DNA of 64,000 nucleotides from Neorickettsia risticii str. Illinois (GTDB lineage Bacteria; Pseudomonadota; Alphaproteobacteria; Rickettsiales; Anaplasmataceae): NCBI RefSeq assembly GCF_000022525.1, contig NC_013009.1, positions 620,001 to 684,000 of the forward strand, read 5' to 3'. Shown piece by piece: positions 1 to 9,727 of this stretch (position 1 is its first letter; each line of letters starts with the position of its first letter). The notes under the pieces were generated by a model. It saw only the letters and a program-made list of their open reading frames with translations, ran no database searches and was not told where the DNA came from. The position numbers and the translations under genes were made by a program.

Positions 1-184
1 CAAACTCAAGGGAAGCCCTACCATATCCATCATTCACTGGAAAAACGGATGCAAAAATATCGTTGATTGAAGAGACAGCATCACCTCCACCTACAAACGA
101 AGCGTAAGAATCCTTTTGGACTTTCACCAGATCAGGGAAGTCAAAAAGCAGCTCATCGAAGTATAACCTGTGAAATCCAGACAT
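1..184 (-). CDS. rpoB: RNA polymerase beta subunit (N-terminal part, runs off the window)
   Basis: Only about 61 N-terminal codons are inside the window; the gene continues past base 1. The frame reads MSGFHRLYFDELLFDFPDLV, then VQKDSY, and later SVFPVNDGYGRASLEF. The 'PDLVxVQKDSY' and 'GRASLEF' blocks are typical of the RpoB N-terminus, which builds the catalytic core of RNA polymerase. The gene follows rplL by 37 bases, the classic rplJL-rpoB order. I used the ATG at 184. No clear Shine-Dalgarno precedes it and the frame stays open upstream for about ten codons, so a non-ATG start slightly upstream is possible. Confidence 0.9.
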   Translation of the reverse strand, partial: MSGFHRLYFDELLFDFPDLVKVQKDSYASFVGGGDAVSSINDIFASVFPVNDGYGRASLEF

Positions 185-220
185 AAGAGAAGAAACAAGA
201 AAACGATCTACGTAGAAGAG

Positions 221-634
221 TTATTCTCCTTTCAATTCAGGTTCACATTCAGCTTCCTTTAAGATCTTTGCATATGCATCAGCCTTTTCTTTTGTGAGAC
301 CGGAAAGAACATCTACGGGGACAGCTTCAACTTTATCTTTAAGCTCCTTTAAACCCATATCTTGACCTAACTCTTGCTTGAAGATCGTCTTCAACGCTTT
401 GATGGCATTTGTCTTCTTTTCACCGTAACCCTTTAAGATCAAGGTAAACTTGGATGCCTCACCCTTCTTTTCAACGGACTCAGATGTCGCAGGCGCAGCA
501 GCTACAGCAGCAGGAGCCATAGCAACATCAGGCAAGTTTAAAACCTTTTTCAACTCAGCAGCGAGCTCAGCCGCTTCAACAAGGCTCAAAGATAAAATCT
601 TTTGAGCAATTTCAGAACACTCAACTTTAGACAC
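221..634 (-). CDS. rplL: 50S ribosomal protein L7/L12
   Basis: L7/L12 forms the flexible stalk of the large ribosomal subunit and recruits translation GTPases. The 137-residue product has the N-terminal dimerisation helix (LSLVEAAELAAELKKVL), an Ala/Pro-rich hinge (APAAVAAAPATSESV) and the C-terminal domain (FTLILKGYGEKKTNAIKAL ... GLKELKDKVEAVP). I chose the GTG at 634 because GGAGG sits five bases upstream. A longer frame beginning further upstream would add an unrelated 16-residue hydrophobic leader that overlaps the 3' end of rplJ. The mature length of 137 is slightly longer than the usual 120-130. Confidence 0.95.
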   Translation of the reverse strand: MSKVECSEIAQKILSLSLVEAAELAAELKKVLNLPDVAMAPAAVAAAPATSESVEKKGEASKFTLILKGYGEKKTNAIKALKTIFKQELGQDMGLKELKDKVEAVPVDVLSGLTKEKADAYAKILKEAECEPELKGE

Positions 635-675
635 AAAAACCTCCAAAAAAACAGGTAAGGACAACAACTTTTTAA

Positions 676-1200
676 TCAGCAATTAACATTAGCACTTTTC
701 ACATAGGAATCAAAATAACCTGCCAAAAGCCTTGCGGGACCATCCAAAGAGTTCACTAGCGCAATAGGAACAGCATTTATAGCATTGATGAGCGACAAGT
801 ACACATGCATTTCGTCAGGCAGTTTAGAAAACTCATCCATCAACCGACGGTCAAAGAGGACTTTATCATATTTGCCACCAAGAATTTCCAATCTATCTTT
901 CCCATACTCAGCTGAAAACTTAAAGATACAACGTAGGAATTCCGGAACATTCTTACCACAGTGGACAAAAGCAACACTCTTAGAAAGGTACTCAGACAGG
1001 AAGGACAGACTTGAATTTTCAACAGCAATCCTGGCGAGCGAATTCTTCACAAAATTGAAATTACCCCCAAAATCCCACAACCTTTCACGAACACTAAACA
1101 CTTCCTGAGCACTAAGCGAGGAAACTTTCACGACAAGGACAACTCTCTGCTCAAGTATCACCTCAAGCTTCGCCAAAAAAGCCGCTTTTCTCTCATTCAT
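676..1200 (-). CDS. rplJ: 50S ribosomal protein L10
   Basis: L10 anchors the L7/L12 stalk to 23S rRNA. The 174-residue product begins MNERKAAFLAKLEVILEQ, with the conserved 'VRERLWDFGGNFNFVKNSLARIA' region (ssRNA-binding fold) near residues 35-60. The ATG at 1200 lies 11 bases downstream of the rplA stop; an upstream ATG at 1239 would overlap rplA by 28 bases and add a sequence foreign to the family. The gap to rplA is too short for the L10-binding leader used for feedback in Escherichia coli, so that type of autoregulation is probably absent here. Confidence 0.93.
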   Translation of the reverse strand: MNERKAAFLAKLEVILEQRVVLVVKVSSLSAQEVFSVRERLWDFGGNFNFVKNSLARIAVENSSLSFLSEYLSKSVAFVHCGKNVPEFLRCIFKFSAEYGKDRLEILGGKYDKVLFDRRLMDEFSKLPDEMHVYLSLINAINAVPIALVNSLDGPARLLAGYFDSYVKSANVNC

Positions 1201-1211
1201 AACAAATTCCA

Positions 1212-1841
1212 CTACAATGCTAGAAAATCTATAAAGCACCCATCTCCCATGGTACTACTCACACTAACGCTGCGCACATAACTTTGCAAGCCAACGTTCT
1301 TAGGCCGAGTCGCAAAGACAGATTCACAAAAAACCTGCAAATTCTCCCTGAGCTTATCGAAGCCCATACCTAAATTTCCAATTTTAGAGTGCATAACACC
1401 CGCCTTGTTAGTTTTAAAGAGCGCTTTACCCCCTAATATCGCAGCAACCGCAGCAGCAATATCGTGCGTTACTAAACCATACTTACTGTCTGGCATCAGA
1501 CCCCGCGGACCCAGAATTCGAGCTATCTTACTTAATTTTGACATCATCGGGGGACTAGCTAGAGAATACTTATACCCCTTAACAAAATTCTTCTTGGCCT
1601 TAATTCTCTCTATAAGCTCTTCGCCACCACACGTTACGCTCTCATCAATCACCTCAGCCATCTGCGGTTCCCCACAAAAAACAAGAACACGCCCAAAATA
1701 AAAAGGATATTTAAAAACGCAACCTACCTTAACAGAATCTTTTGAAGAAAAATGAACCGCGACGTCAACTGACTCATTAAACTTGCACGCTTTTCCAATT
1801 AACTTTCTTAGAGCATCATCTGCACTTACTATCTCTCTCAT
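1212..1841 (-). CDS. rplA: 50S ribosomal protein L1
   Basis: L1 forms the mobile L1 stalk near the ribosomal E site. The 209-residue product has the diagnostic ARILGPRGLMPDSKYGLVT block (residues ~107-125) and FKTNKAGVMHSKIGNLGMGF. It is about 20 residues shorter than most bacterial L1 proteins, mainly at the N-terminus, where the KY.KAL basic leader is missing. It starts one base after the rplK stop, indicating translational coupling inside the rplKAJL operon. Confidence 0.95.
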   Translation of the reverse strand: MREIVSADDALRKLIGKACKFNESVDVAVHFSSKDSVKVGCVFKYPFYFGRVLVFCGEPQMAEVIDESVTCGGEELIERIKAKKNFVKGYKYSLASPPMMSKLSKIARILGPRGLMPDSKYGLVTHDIAAAVAAILGGKALFKTNKAGVMHSKIGNLGMGFDKLRENLQVFCESVFATRPKNVGLQSYVRSVSVSSTMGDGCFIDFLAL

Positions 1842-1842
1842 T

Positions 1843-2265
1843 CTAATCTCCTGTCACCTTTATGCCCATTGATGCCACTTTTCCCGTAACCATCCGAACA
1901 GCAGCATCAAAACTCCTAGTGTTCATGCAACCAATCAATTCCCTTGCAATCTCAGATATCTTACTTTGCCCAACCGAAGCTATAATACTTTTCCCTGGAG
2001 TAGAAGAACCTTTACTAAACTGCAAGAAAGATTTTATGACATCCGTAGAATTTTTACCCCTCACGACAACATCAAAAGTTTTATCCTGATATACAAGAAC
2101 CCTCACTCTTATGTTACCTGCAAGTGAAGCAGTCAACTCATTACACGCCTGACAGAACTTCATAAGATTGACCCCTTTTGGTCCAAGCGACGAAGCTATA
2201 GCAGGAGTCGGAGAAGCCTTACCCGCTGGAACACGCAACTTTAACCTAGCAACAACTTTCTTCAT
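1843..2265 (-). CDS. rplK: 50S ribosomal protein L11
   Basis: L11 binds the GTPase-associated centre of 23S rRNA. The 140-residue product has the N-terminal LRVPAGKASPTPAIASSLGP block, with the conserved proline-rich loop, and a C-terminal RNA-binding domain ending in IGCMNTRSFDAAVRMVTGKV ASMGIKV. Length fits the family (about 141). It lies between nusG and rplA, as in most bacteria. Confidence 0.96.
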   Translation of the reverse strand: MKKVVARLKLRVPAGKASPTPAIASSLGPKGVNLMKFCQACNELTASLAGNIRVRVLVYQDKTFDVVVRGKNSTDVIKSFLQFSKGSSTPGKSIIASVGQSKISEIARELIGCMNTRSFDAAVRMVTGKVASMGIKVTGD

Positions 2266-2293
2266 ACAGCAACACTAAACACAAAGAACAACA

Positions 2294-2815
2294 CTATTCA
2301 ACTAACTTTAGCTGATCCAAATTGAAGGACACCACCACATCCTGGCCACAAAAAACTATCTTTACTTTGGCCTTCGATGTTCTTTCGTCGATCTCATCAA
2401 CCTCACCCACACATGCCTCAAAGTATTCACAGAGAATAGCAACACGCGAACCAACCGAAATTTTTCCAGATTCGGGTGCAACCTCAGGAGAAAGCATAAA
2501 ATTTCTCATTTCGTCAATATCTTTATCCGACAAAAACTTAGGCGAACCAGCCTGATTAAGAAATCGGCAAGGAATACCATACAAACTGCGCATTATGGAG
2601 ACCTCGTTTAGAAAAGTTGAACCCGGAGCAACCTTGATAAAGATATAGCCCGGAAGAAACCTCTTGGAAGCAGAAGCATCAAACCTTATAAGAGCCGGTG
2701 AGAAGAGATCAACAACCTTATCACTGCAGCGACTTTTGATAAGGTCGCACACCTTTGATTCACTGCCGGACCTTACACGCAGAACACACCAAGTATGATC
2801 GGAATTACTACTCAT
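2294..2815 (-). CDS. nusG: Transcription termination/antitermination factor NusG
   Basis: NusG binds RNA polymerase and links transcription to Rho and the ribosome. The 173-residue product shows the NGN domain (WCVLRVRSGSESKVCDLI ... FLPGYIFIKV ... SLYGIPCRFL) and a C-terminal KOW domain (ISVGSRVAILCEYFEACVGEV). I chose the ATG at 2815 (MSSNSDHTW); a TTG three codons upstream is also open. The gene starts 13 bases after secE. No strong Shine-Dalgarno is visible, so the exact start is uncertain by a few codons. Confidence 0.93.
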   Translation of the reverse strand: MSSNSDHTWCVLRVRSGSESKVCDLIKSRCSDKVVDLFSPALIRFDASASKRFLPGYIFIKVAPGSTFLNEVSIMRSLYGIPCRFLNQAGSPKFLSDKDIDEMRNFMLSPEVAPESGKISVGSRVAILCEYFEACVGEVDEIDERTSKAKVKIVFCGQDVVVSFNLDQLKLVE

Positions 2816-2828
2816 ACAAGCCAAAAGT

Positions 2829-3005
2829 TTAGTAAAAAAACCGGACCATTAAAAAAATAACATAATCCACAAATGCAAAAAGCAGCGCAAAAACCGACGT
2901 AACGGAAAGTGCAAAAAGGGAAAAAGACACAACCTCCCTCCTGGACGGCCAAGCTATACCTCTAAATTCCGCCAAAACGCTACGAAAAAAACTTACCCAA
3001 AACAT
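2829..3005 (-). CDS. secE: Preprotein translocase subunit SecE
   Basis: SecE is the small clamp subunit of the SecYEG inner-membrane channel. The 58-residue product has the conserved amphipathic segment VLAEFRGIAWPSRREVVSFS (the 'WPsr.E' signature) followed by a single transmembrane helix (about residues 30-54). The ATG at 3005 is used because anything upstream runs into tRNA-Trp, which ends at 3017. This short form (one membrane helix) is the usual one outside enterobacteria. Confidence 0.92.
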   Translation of the reverse strand: MFWVSFFRSVLAEFRGIAWPSRREVVSFSLFALSVTSVFALLFAFVDYVIFLMVRFFY

Positions 3006-3016
3006 ACATACAAGAA

Positions 3017-3089
3017 CAGGAGCGATAGGACTCGAACCTACAACCATCGGTTTTGGAGACCGAAACTCTACCAATTGAGCTACGCTCCT
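3017..3089 (-). tRNA. trnW: tRNA-Trp (CCA anticodon)
   Basis: On the minus strand a complete cloverleaf is visible: acceptor AGGAGCG paired with CGCTCCT, D arm GCTC...GAGT, anticodon loop CTCCAAA (anticodon CCA) on a CGGT/ACCG stem, and a T arm with TTCGAAT. The discriminator is G at 3017 and no CCA tail is encoded. It sits five bases downstream of tuf and 11 bases before secE, so it must be cut out of the polycistronic transcript. The tuf-trnW-secE-nusG order is widespread in bacteria. Confidence 0.97.
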
Positions 3090-3094
3090 AAGAT

Positions 3095-4387
3095 TCAACT
3101 CTTCACGGCTTTCACAACTCTGAACATCTTTGCTATTTCAGCATCGGTCTTAGAATCCATAATCTCCAATACTTGACCAGCGCCTACTGTCACTCCCCCC
3201 TCTCTGATTGCAAACCTGGACCCTTTCTCCATTGCGATCGGATTCAAGAGCTCTACAAAAATCTCCAAATCATCGCCTGGCATGACAATTTCCACCCCAT
3301 CCACAGGCAAGTATGCTGTACCAGTAACATCTGTCGTACGGAAATAAAACTGCGGCTTATACCCAGACACAAACCCTGTCCTTCTACCACCTTCCTCTTT
3401 TGTAAGAGTCACAATCCTCGCTCTCAACTTCCTATGAGGAGTAATTGAACCCGGCTTACAGAGAACCTGTCCCCTACATACATCTTCTCTTTTCGAACCA
3501 CGGAGAAGGATACCAACATTAAATCCAGCCTCACCTTGTTCAACAAGCTTGTTAAACATTTCGACACCAGTACACGTAGTTTTTTGCGTATCCCTTATAC
3601 CAACAATCTCAACTTCATCACCAACTTTGATACGGCCCCGCTCGATTTTTCCTGTAACAACAGTCCCACGTCCGGAAATGGAAAAGACATCCTCAATAGA
3701 CATGAGAAAATCACCATCAACCGCCCTTTCAGGAAGTGCAACATACTTATCGCACGCAGCAAGCAACTTACGAATAGAACCCTTACCAAGGTCACTTTCC
3801 TCACCATTAAGCGCCAATAGCGCGGAACCCCTTATGATTGCTGGATTACTTCCATCATCATTATCCTCTGGTAAATCGAACCCATGTGATATCAAAAGGT
3901 CTTTGATGTCACTTTCAACAAGCTCCAGAAGCTCCTCATCAAGCTCAGAAGAATCACACTTGTTTATGTAAACGACTATACTCGCAACACCAACTTGCTT
4001 CGCCAAAAGGATGTGCTCCTTTGTTTGCTGCATGGCACCATCTGTACCCGCAACCACAAGTATAGCACCATCCATTTGCGCAGCACCCGTGATCATATTC
4101 TTGATATAATCCGCGTGTCCTGGACAGTCCACGTGTGCATAGTGACGCTCAGGAGTCTTATACTCAACGTGCGCAGTGGAAATGGTAATACCACGCTGCC
4201 TTTCTTCTGGGGCCTTATCAATATTGTCATATGCCCTAAAATCAGCTTCATAGCCACCACCTTCCTCTGAACAAAACTTGGTAATCGCAGCAGTCAAGGT
4301 CGTCTTTCCATGATCAACGTGTCCTATCGTACCTATATTTAAATGCGGTCTATCATTGACGAAGACCTGCTTCTGTTTAACAGCCAT
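3095..4387 (-). CDS. tuf: Elongation factor Tu
   Basis: EF-Tu delivers aminoacyl-tRNA to the ribosome. G-domain motifs are intact: GHVDHGKT (P-loop), DCPGHADY (G3), NKCD (G4) and SAL (G5), followed by domains 2 and 3 ([25 protein letters not shown]). At 430 residues it is about 35 longer than the usual 394. The excess is spread over small G-domain loops (around [16 protein letters not shown]) and a C-terminal tail of about 19 residues beyond the normal VGAG end (from [10 protein letters not shown] to VKAVKS). It follows fusA and precedes tRNA-Trp. Confidence 0.97.
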   Translation of the reverse strand: MAVKQKQVFVNDRPHLNIGTIGHVDHGKTTLTAAITKFCSEEGGGYEADFRAYDNIDKAPEERQRGITISTAHVEYKTPERHYAHVDCPGHADYIKNMITGAAQMDGAILVVAGTDGAMQQTKEHILLAKQVGVASIVVYINKCDSSELDEELLELVESDIKDLLISHGFDLPEDNDDGSNPAIIRGSALLALNGEESDLGKGSIRKLLAACDKYVALPERAVDGDFLMSIEDVFSISGRGTVVTGKIERGRIKVGDEVEIVGIRDTQKTTCTGVEMFNKLVEQGEAGFNVGILLRGSKREDVCRGQVLCKPGSITPHRKLRARIVTLTKEEGGRRTGFVSGYKPQFYFRTTDVTGTAYLPVDGVEIVMPGDDLEIFVELLNPIAMEKGSRFAIREGGVTVGAGQVLEIMDSKTDAEIAKMFRVVKAVKS

Positions 4388-4416
4388 TTCTACTTCTCCT
4401 TATTATCTCACAACAT

Positions 4417-6495
4417 CTAATTAGCAACACGCTTGTCAACCAGCTCAGCAGCTATATGGTCGGGCATTTTTGCATATTCTTTGAACTCCATCGAGTAGCT
4501 AGCGCGCCCCTGGGTAGACGAACGCAAATCATTGACATAACCAAACATCCTAGACAACGGCACAACACCAGAGATAACTCGTGCATTACCCTTAGCCTCC
4601 ATTTCAGCTATTTTTCCTCTTCTGCTATTCAGGTCACCAATAACCGTACCAGTATACTCCTCAGGTGTGACGATTTCAACACTCATGAGAGGCTCCATAA
4701 TCTTAAGCCCTAGCTTTTTAGCCGCTTCCTTAAACGCATCTCTCGCTGCAATCTCAAACGCAAGCACACTAGAATCCACATCGTGGAAGGCTCCATCTAT
4801 TAGCGTCACTTTAAATCCGATGATTGGGTAATTAGCTAACAGCCCTTTGTTCTTTACAGAAACCAAGCCTTTTTCAACACCAGGTATGTATTCCTTTGGT
4901 ATAGCACCCCCCGTAATCTTGCTCTCAAAGAGAAACTCCCCATCATCATATGGTTCAAACAACATTTTCACACGAGCAAACTGACCTGCACCACCGGTTT
5001 GCTTCTTATGTGTATAATCTATTTCGTAGGACCGCGTGATGGTTTCTCTATAAGCAACCTGAGGGTCACCAACATTCACATTGACATTAAACTCACGCTT
5101 CAGTCTGTCCAAAATGATCTCTAAATGCAATTCCCCCATACCCCTGAGTAAGGTCTGCCCTGTTTCCTCGTTACTCGCAACTTTTAATGAAGGGTCCTCT
5201 GCACATAACCTAGCTACAGCCAGCGCCATTTTCTCCTGCTCAGCTGTGGACTTCGGCTCAATTGCAATTTCAATCACTGGATCAGGCGCAGAGATCCTCT
5301 CCAAGGTTAACACCTTCCCAGAAGCGCAAAGCGTATCACCAGTACTGGTATTTTTAAGTCCTGCTAACGCGACAATATTACCAGCTGTTTCACTTTTCAC
5401 GTCTTCTCGCGAGTTAGCATGCATCAGGAGCATTCTCCCAATCCTTTCTTTATTATCTCCATGAGAATTAATCACTACGTCTCCGCTGTTCAGAGTACCC
5501 GAATAAATTCTCACAAATGTCAACGAACCAACATAAGGATCGTTCATCACCTTGAACGCGAGGCCAACAAAAGGAGCCTTTGGATCCGGCTTTATATTTA
5601 CTTTCTCACCCTTTTCATTCTCACCAACGATATCTTTTGTATCAACCGGAGAGGGAAGATAATCCACAACTGCATCAAGTAATGGCTGCACGCCCTTGTT
5701 TTTAAACGCAGAGCCACAGAGAACAGGTACAAAGTGATAGCCAATCGTACCAGCCCGAATTGCCGCCCTTATCTCCTCCTCAGAAATCTCCTCCCCACCG
5801 AAATACTTATCCATGAATTTGTCGTCTGTCTCGGCAATCTTTTCCATCAATTTTTCCCGATACAAGGCGGCTTGTTCGGCCAAATCTGCTGGAATCTCCC
5901 TATACTCAAATTTCGCACCGAAATCATCTCCTTGCCAGTAGATAGCCTTCATCTTTACGAGGTCTACAACACCAACAAACGACTCGGACACACCGATAGG
6001 TAGCTGAACTACTACAGGATTCGCACTGAGCTTACTCACTATCATTTCAGCACAACGATAGAAATCCGCCCCCATTCTATCCATTTTATTGACGAAACAC
6101 AGACGTGGCACATTATGCTTATCAGCCTGCCTCCAGACCGTTTCGGACTGAGGTTCCACACCTGCTACACCATCAAAAACTGCAACGGCACCATCTAAGA
6201 CCCTCAGTGAACGCTCAACCTCTATTGTGAAATCAACGTGGCCAGGCGTATCAATGATATTAATTTTCGCACCCTTCCACCAACACGTAGTTGCAGCAGA
6301 GGTGATAGTAATACCACGCTCCTTCTCCTGCTCCATCCAGTCCATCGTCGCAGCACCTTCATGGACTTCCCCAACGGTCCTATTTACACCAGTATAAAGG
6401 AGTATCCTTTCTGTCGTGGTGGTTTTACCAGCATCAATGTGAGCCATGATGCCTATATTCCTTATTTTTTCTAACTCAACAGACGAAGCCGACAC
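4417..6495 (-). CDS. fusA: Elongation factor G
   Basis: EF-G drives ribosomal translocation. The 692-residue product has all GTPase motifs: [15 protein letters not shown] (P-loop), [10 protein letters not shown] (G2), DTPGHVDF (G3), NKMD (G4), and domains II-V. Length is standard. The start is GTG (6495), preceded by an AGGTAGGTG purine-rich stretch, and lies nine bases after rpsG. No duplication is seen in the window. Confidence 0.97.
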   Translation of the reverse strand: MSASSVELEKIRNIGIMAHIDAGKTTTTERILLYTGVNRTVGEVHEGAATMDWMEQEKERGITITSAATTCWWKGAKINIIDTPGHVDFTIEVERSLRVLDGAVAVFDGVAGVEPQSETVWRQADKHNVPRLCFVNKMDRMGADFYRCAEMIVSKLSANPVVVQLPIGVSESFVGVVDLVKMKAIYWQGDDFGAKFEYREIPADLAEQAALYREKLMEKIAETDDKFMDKYFGGEEISEEEIRAAIRAGTIGYHFVPVLCGSAFKNKGVQPLLDAVVDYLPSPVDTKDIVGENEKGEKVNIKPDPKAPFVGLAFKVMNDPYVGSLTFVRIYSGTLNSGDVVINSHGDNKERIGRMLLMHANSREDVKSETAGNIVALAGLKNTSTGDTLCASGKVLTLERISAPDPVIEIAIEPKSTAEQEKMALAVARLCAEDPSLKVASNEETGQTLLRGMGELHLEIILDRLKREFNVNVNVGDPQVAYRETITRSYEIDYTHKKQTGGAGQFARVKMLFEPYDDGEFLFESKITGGAIPKEYIPGVEKGLVSVKNKGLLANYPIIGFKVTLIDGAFHDVDSSVLAFEIAARDAFKEAAKKLGLKIMEPLMSVEIVTPEEYTGTVIGDLNSRRGKIAEMEAKGNARVISGVVPLSRMFGYVNDLRSSTQGRASYSMEFKEYAKMPDHIAAELVDKRVAN

Positions 6496-6503
6496 GAAAA
6501 CAC

Positions 6504-7031
6504 CTACCTATTACCACCAATATTGTTACTAGGATTGCTTCTTCTAGCACCCCCAGTATTGAAAAACCTAAAATGCGAAAATGCGCGGCCAGACTCGGCA
6601 ACTTTCACATTCTCCTCAAACTTCCTGAACGCACCACCATGACTAGAATGAGCATCCAAGAGCTCCAGCGCTATCTTATCTCTCGAACACATACCTTTCC
6701 GCTTGCGCGCTTCAGATAGCAACCACCCAAATGCAATAAACCGAGATCTCTCTTCCTTTATTGGGACTGGGATTCTATAGTTCACACCCCCAGCTCTGAA
6801 GGAACGCAACTCGACAGCCGGAGAAATATTCGACAGCACACCCGTCAGCACATCCATCGCTGGAACTCCAAGCTGCTTTTCAGCTTTCTCCATAGCACCA
6901 TAGACTATCTTCTCCGCCAGCGCACGCTTACCCTTTTTCATCACGTGATTTATAAACTTCGCAACGATCTTGCTGTTATACTTTCGATCCGCAGAGACCT
7001 CACGTTTTTTGGCTACATTCCGTCTAGACAT
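6504..7031 (-). CDS. rpsG: 30S ribosomal protein S7
   Basis: S7 nucleates assembly of the 3' major domain of 16S rRNA. The 175-residue product contains [20 protein letters not shown], the [11 protein letters not shown] block and the basic C-terminal helices. It carries a C-terminal extension of about 18 residues ending in [11 protein letters not shown] that is rich in Gly, Asn and Ser and is not part of the usual 156-residue family form. It lies 11 bases after rpsL. Confidence 0.95.
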   Translation of the reverse strand: MSRRNVAKKREVSADRKYNSKIVAKFINHVMKKGKRALAEKIVYGAMEKAEKQLGVPAMDVLTGVLSNISPAVELRSFRAGGVNYRIPVPIKEERSRFIAFGWLLSEARKRKGMCSRDKIALELLDAHSSHGGAFRKFEENVKVAESGRAFSHFRFFNTGGARRSNPSNNIGGNR

Positions 7032-7042
7032 CTAAACTCCTG

Positions 7043-7411
7043 TCAACTCTTCTTAGCACCATACTTAGATCTTCCTTTTTTTCTTCCTTTGACACCCTCG
7101 GTATCAAAAACCCCTCTGACTATGTGGTAACGCACACCAGGTAAATCCTTTACACGTCCACCACGTATACAAACAACAGAGTGTTCCTGAAGATTATGCC
7201 CCTCACCAGGAATATACGCAATCACCTCAGCTCCACCGGATAATCTTACCCTTGCAACCTTCCTCAGCGCAGAGTTCGGCTTCTTAGGTGTTGTCGTGTA
7301 AACCTTAGAACATATCCCTCTTTTCAAGGGATTCTTATTAAGCGCCGGAACCCTGTTTATCCTAGCAGGAGTCTTCCTGGGCTTCCTAACCAACTGATTG
7401 ATCGTAGGCAT
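7043..7411 (-). CDS. rpsL: 30S ribosomal protein S12
   Basis: S12 acts in decoding at the A site. The 122-residue product starts [13 protein letters not shown] and has the conserved [19 protein letters not shown] and [17 protein letters not shown] blocks. Both lysines at which streptomycin resistance commonly arises (equivalent to Lys43 and Lys88) are present, so no ribosomal resistance is seen. The ATG at 7411 is used; a TTG directly before it is not needed. This is the first gene of the minus-strand translation block, 66 bases downstream of recG. Confidence 0.96.
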   Translation of the reverse strand: MPTINQLVRKPRKTPARINRVPALNKNPLKRGICSKVYTTTPKKPNSALRKVARVRLSGGAEVIAYIPGEGHNLQEHSVVCIRGGRVKDLPGVRYHIVRGVFDTEGVKGRKKGRSKYGAKKS

Positions 7412-7477
7412 CAAATATAATTTAGACCGAAAACAAAATTTTTCCGAAAATAGGACACAGCGCGGATTCGAGCCGAG

Positions 7478-9505
7478 CTACAGGTAATAATTATTATCTG
7501 AAAAAAAGACTTTTATCAACACCTCATATTGAGCTATCCTGCCCATATTTATAGCATCCTGTGCTTCCCTTGATGCACTATCAAAAAATGAGTGTTCGAA
7601 AGGTCTATCTAAGAACTTAAACTTGTAAAATCCGGATTGCCTGACCCCGAAAATATCGCCAACACCCCGCAGTTTAAAATCCTCTTCCGCTATGAAGAAA
7701 CCATCACTAGATTCTCTAAGTATCTTTAACCTCTTCTTTCCGTTTTCGGTGATTTTCTGGGAATCATACAGGAGAATGCAGAAAGAATTTTTGTTTCCGC
7801 GACCCACTCTACCCCTAAGTTGATGGAGCTGAGCCAATCCAAAATGATCTGCATCTTCAATAACTATTACGTCCACATCAGGAATGTCTACACCAACTTC
7901 AACAACGGTCGTGGCAAGTAGTATTTTCGTTTTACCATTGCGAAAGAGAGTGAGTTTCTCCTCCATTTTTTGCGCTGACAACACCCCATGGACACAATCT
8001 ACTTCATCGGCAAAGTGCTTCTTAAGCAGTCGAAACCTTTCTGTTACAGAAACAACTTTTGAATTTTCGCTTTCCTCAATCACAGGACAAATCCAGAACA
8101 CTTTGGATCCTTTTCCGAGAATCACTCTAATTCTCTCAATGAGCGTTGTAATTTTGCTTTTTGTTACTGTAGAGGTAGTTACAAGTGGTCTAGACTTAGG
8201 TTTTTCCCTAAGGTTGAGCAAGGTGATCGAACCAAACAACACTTGCCCTATTGTCCGAGGAATCGGGGTAGCACTGACGAGTACCAGGTCGGCCCCAGGA
8301 TTCTCTCTGATCAACTTCGTCCTTTGATTTGCTCCAAATCTATGTTGTTCATCTATAACCAAGAGTCCCAGATCAAAGAAAAGTACCTCAACAGCCAAAA
8401 TTGCATGCGTGGCAACAATGACTTTCACATTCCCAGATCTAATGTCTTGTAAAAATTGCTCCCTCGAACAAGCAACTTGTCCCCCAGTTAGAAGTACAGG
8501 TTTGAGTTCCGGAACCAATTTTTGCAGAACCTCAAAATGTTGCTTAGCTAATACAATAGTTGGTGAGAGTAAAACGACTTGCTTACCCATCTCCACTGCA
8601 TTAAGCATGGCAAAAATCACAACAAGTGTCTTTCCACTTCCGACATCACCCTGTAACAGCGCTATCATTCTTACAGTTTGCCCCTGCAACACATGTATTT
8701 TTTCTATCACCTCTTCCTGACCCGCTGTTAAACTGAATGGCAATCGTGAACGTAAAAGAGCAGTCATGCTGCCATCACCTTTTATGGGCTCCTTCTTCTG
8801 ATTCAAGACTTGAGCATATAGACTGTTATTCACCAAATGCATTGCAAGAATCTCATCATAAGCAAGCCTTTTGCATGCCTGTTCGAACTCCACTTCGGAT
8901 GATGGATGGTGCAACTGCTCAATTGCTTTTCCCCATGATATTAGGCTGTTCTTTTTTAGGGATGCTTTTTCTAGCCACTCTTCAGGAGGTTTAGATGACT
9001 TGAGCAATCTGTCAACTAAAGACAAAAACTGGTGGTTAGTAACACCATCCGAAAGTCGATATTTTGGCTCGAACGCGGATAGTTTAGCCAGTTCACTGAG
9101 TCTTAATATCTTGTCAGGATGAAACATTTGAGCACTTGCTCCCATTCTCCCGTTTACAAGGTACCATTCCCCTATTTTTAGCTTCCTCTGTAGGTAAGTT
9201 TTTGCAAAAAAAATCACTTCTAAGGAATCTTCATTTTTGTCTTTGAAAAAAAATTTGTGAAATCGTTTTACTCGTCTGAATCTGTGAAAATGCTCCTTTG
9301 ATCCCTCGTACCTTGCCTCAATCGTTACAAATTCCCCCTCGACTGAATTTGCGATCGCCTTAAAGTTACACCTATTTACAAATCCCCTTGGCTTATAAAG
9401 CAATAGATCGACAACTCTACTTCCAGAAACAAGGTTACATACCACCTCGAGCATCTTCTCCTCGAGTAGAAAAATCTTATCTATTGGATCAAACAAGTCG
9501 GCCAT
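7478..9505 (-). CDS. recG: ATP-dependent DNA helicase RecG
   Basis: RecG remodels stalled replication forks and Holliday junctions. The 675-residue product has an N-terminal wedge/OB domain (LLLYKPRGFVNRC ... IGEWYLVNGRMG), then helicase motifs: LLQGDVGSGKTLVV (Walker A), VIDEQHRFG (DEQH box in place of DEAH), LVLVSATPIPRT (motif III), VEVGVDIPDVDVIVIEDAD and HQLRGRVGRGNKNSFCILLY (motifs V-VI). The ATG at 9505 is preceded by GGTGG at suitable spacing; a GTG four codons upstream is also open. It is divergent from nuoM. Confidence 0.95.
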   Translation of the reverse strand: MADLFDPIDKIFLLEEKMLEVVCNLVSGSRVVDLLLYKPRGFVNRCNFKAIANSVEGEFVTIEARYEGSKEHFHRFRRVKRFHKFFFKDKNEDSLEVIFFAKTYLQRKLKIGEWYLVNGRMGASAQMFHPDKILRLSELAKLSAFEPKYRLSDGVTNHQFLSLVDRLLKSSKPPEEWLEKASLKKNSLISWGKAIEQLHHPSSEVEFEQACKRLAYDEILAMHLVNNSLYAQVLNQKKEPIKGDGSMTALLRSRLPFSLTAGQEEVIEKIHVLQGQTVRMIALLQGDVGSGKTLVVIFAMLNAVEMGKQVVLLSPTIVLAKQHFEVLQKLVPELKPVLLTGGQVACSREQFLQDIRSGNVKVIVATHAILAVEVLFFDLGLLVIDEQHRFGANQRTKLIRENPGADLVLVSATPIPRTIGQVLFGSITLLNLREKPKSRPLVTTSTVTKSKITTLIERIRVILGKGSKVFWICPVIEESENSKVVSVTERFRLLKKHFADEVDCVHGVLSAQKMEEKLTLFRNGKTKILLATTVVEVGVDIPDVDVIVIEDADHFGLAQLHQLRGRVGRGNKNSFCILLYDSQKITENGKKRLKILRESSDGFFIAEEDFKLRGVGDIFGVRQSGFYKFKFLDRPFEHSFFDSASREAQDAINMGRIAQYEVLIKVFFSDNNYYL

Positions 9506-9659
9506 GTGATTCGCCACCGATAAACGGATTTAGACATTATATTGCATTCAAGATCAAATCTATGAAACGCTCTTCCTGAAAAAGAGAGTACCACCCAATC
9601 CTGAACACAATTACTACAGCCCAAACAAGCCCTAGTTTTAGATGACAGAATTTATTTAC

Positions 9660-9682
9660 TTGTACCACCAAGGATGGTACAA
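9660..9682 (+). promoter_or_regulatory. Perfect 8-bp inverted repeat in front of nuoM
   Basis: TTGTACCA and TGGTACAA form a perfect 8-bp stem around the 7-base loop CCAAGGA. It lies 45 bases before the chosen nuoM start, in the recG/nuoM divergent spacer. It may be an RNA hairpin in the nuoM leader or a dyad operator; no U-run follows, so it is not a normal terminator. An alternative nuoM ATG at 9674 would fall in its loop edge. Confidence 0.4.
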
Positions 9683-9727
9683 CTTGTGCTCGTTCGTTGT
9701 TCAAGAGGTGTTATCCCTGGCCAAATA

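Noticed and set aside
7440-7480. T-loop-like GGATTCGAGCC near the recG/rpsL spacer, suggesting a tRNA
   Set aside because: Only a 3-bp stem can be drawn around it, and no acceptor or anticodon arms are present on either strand.
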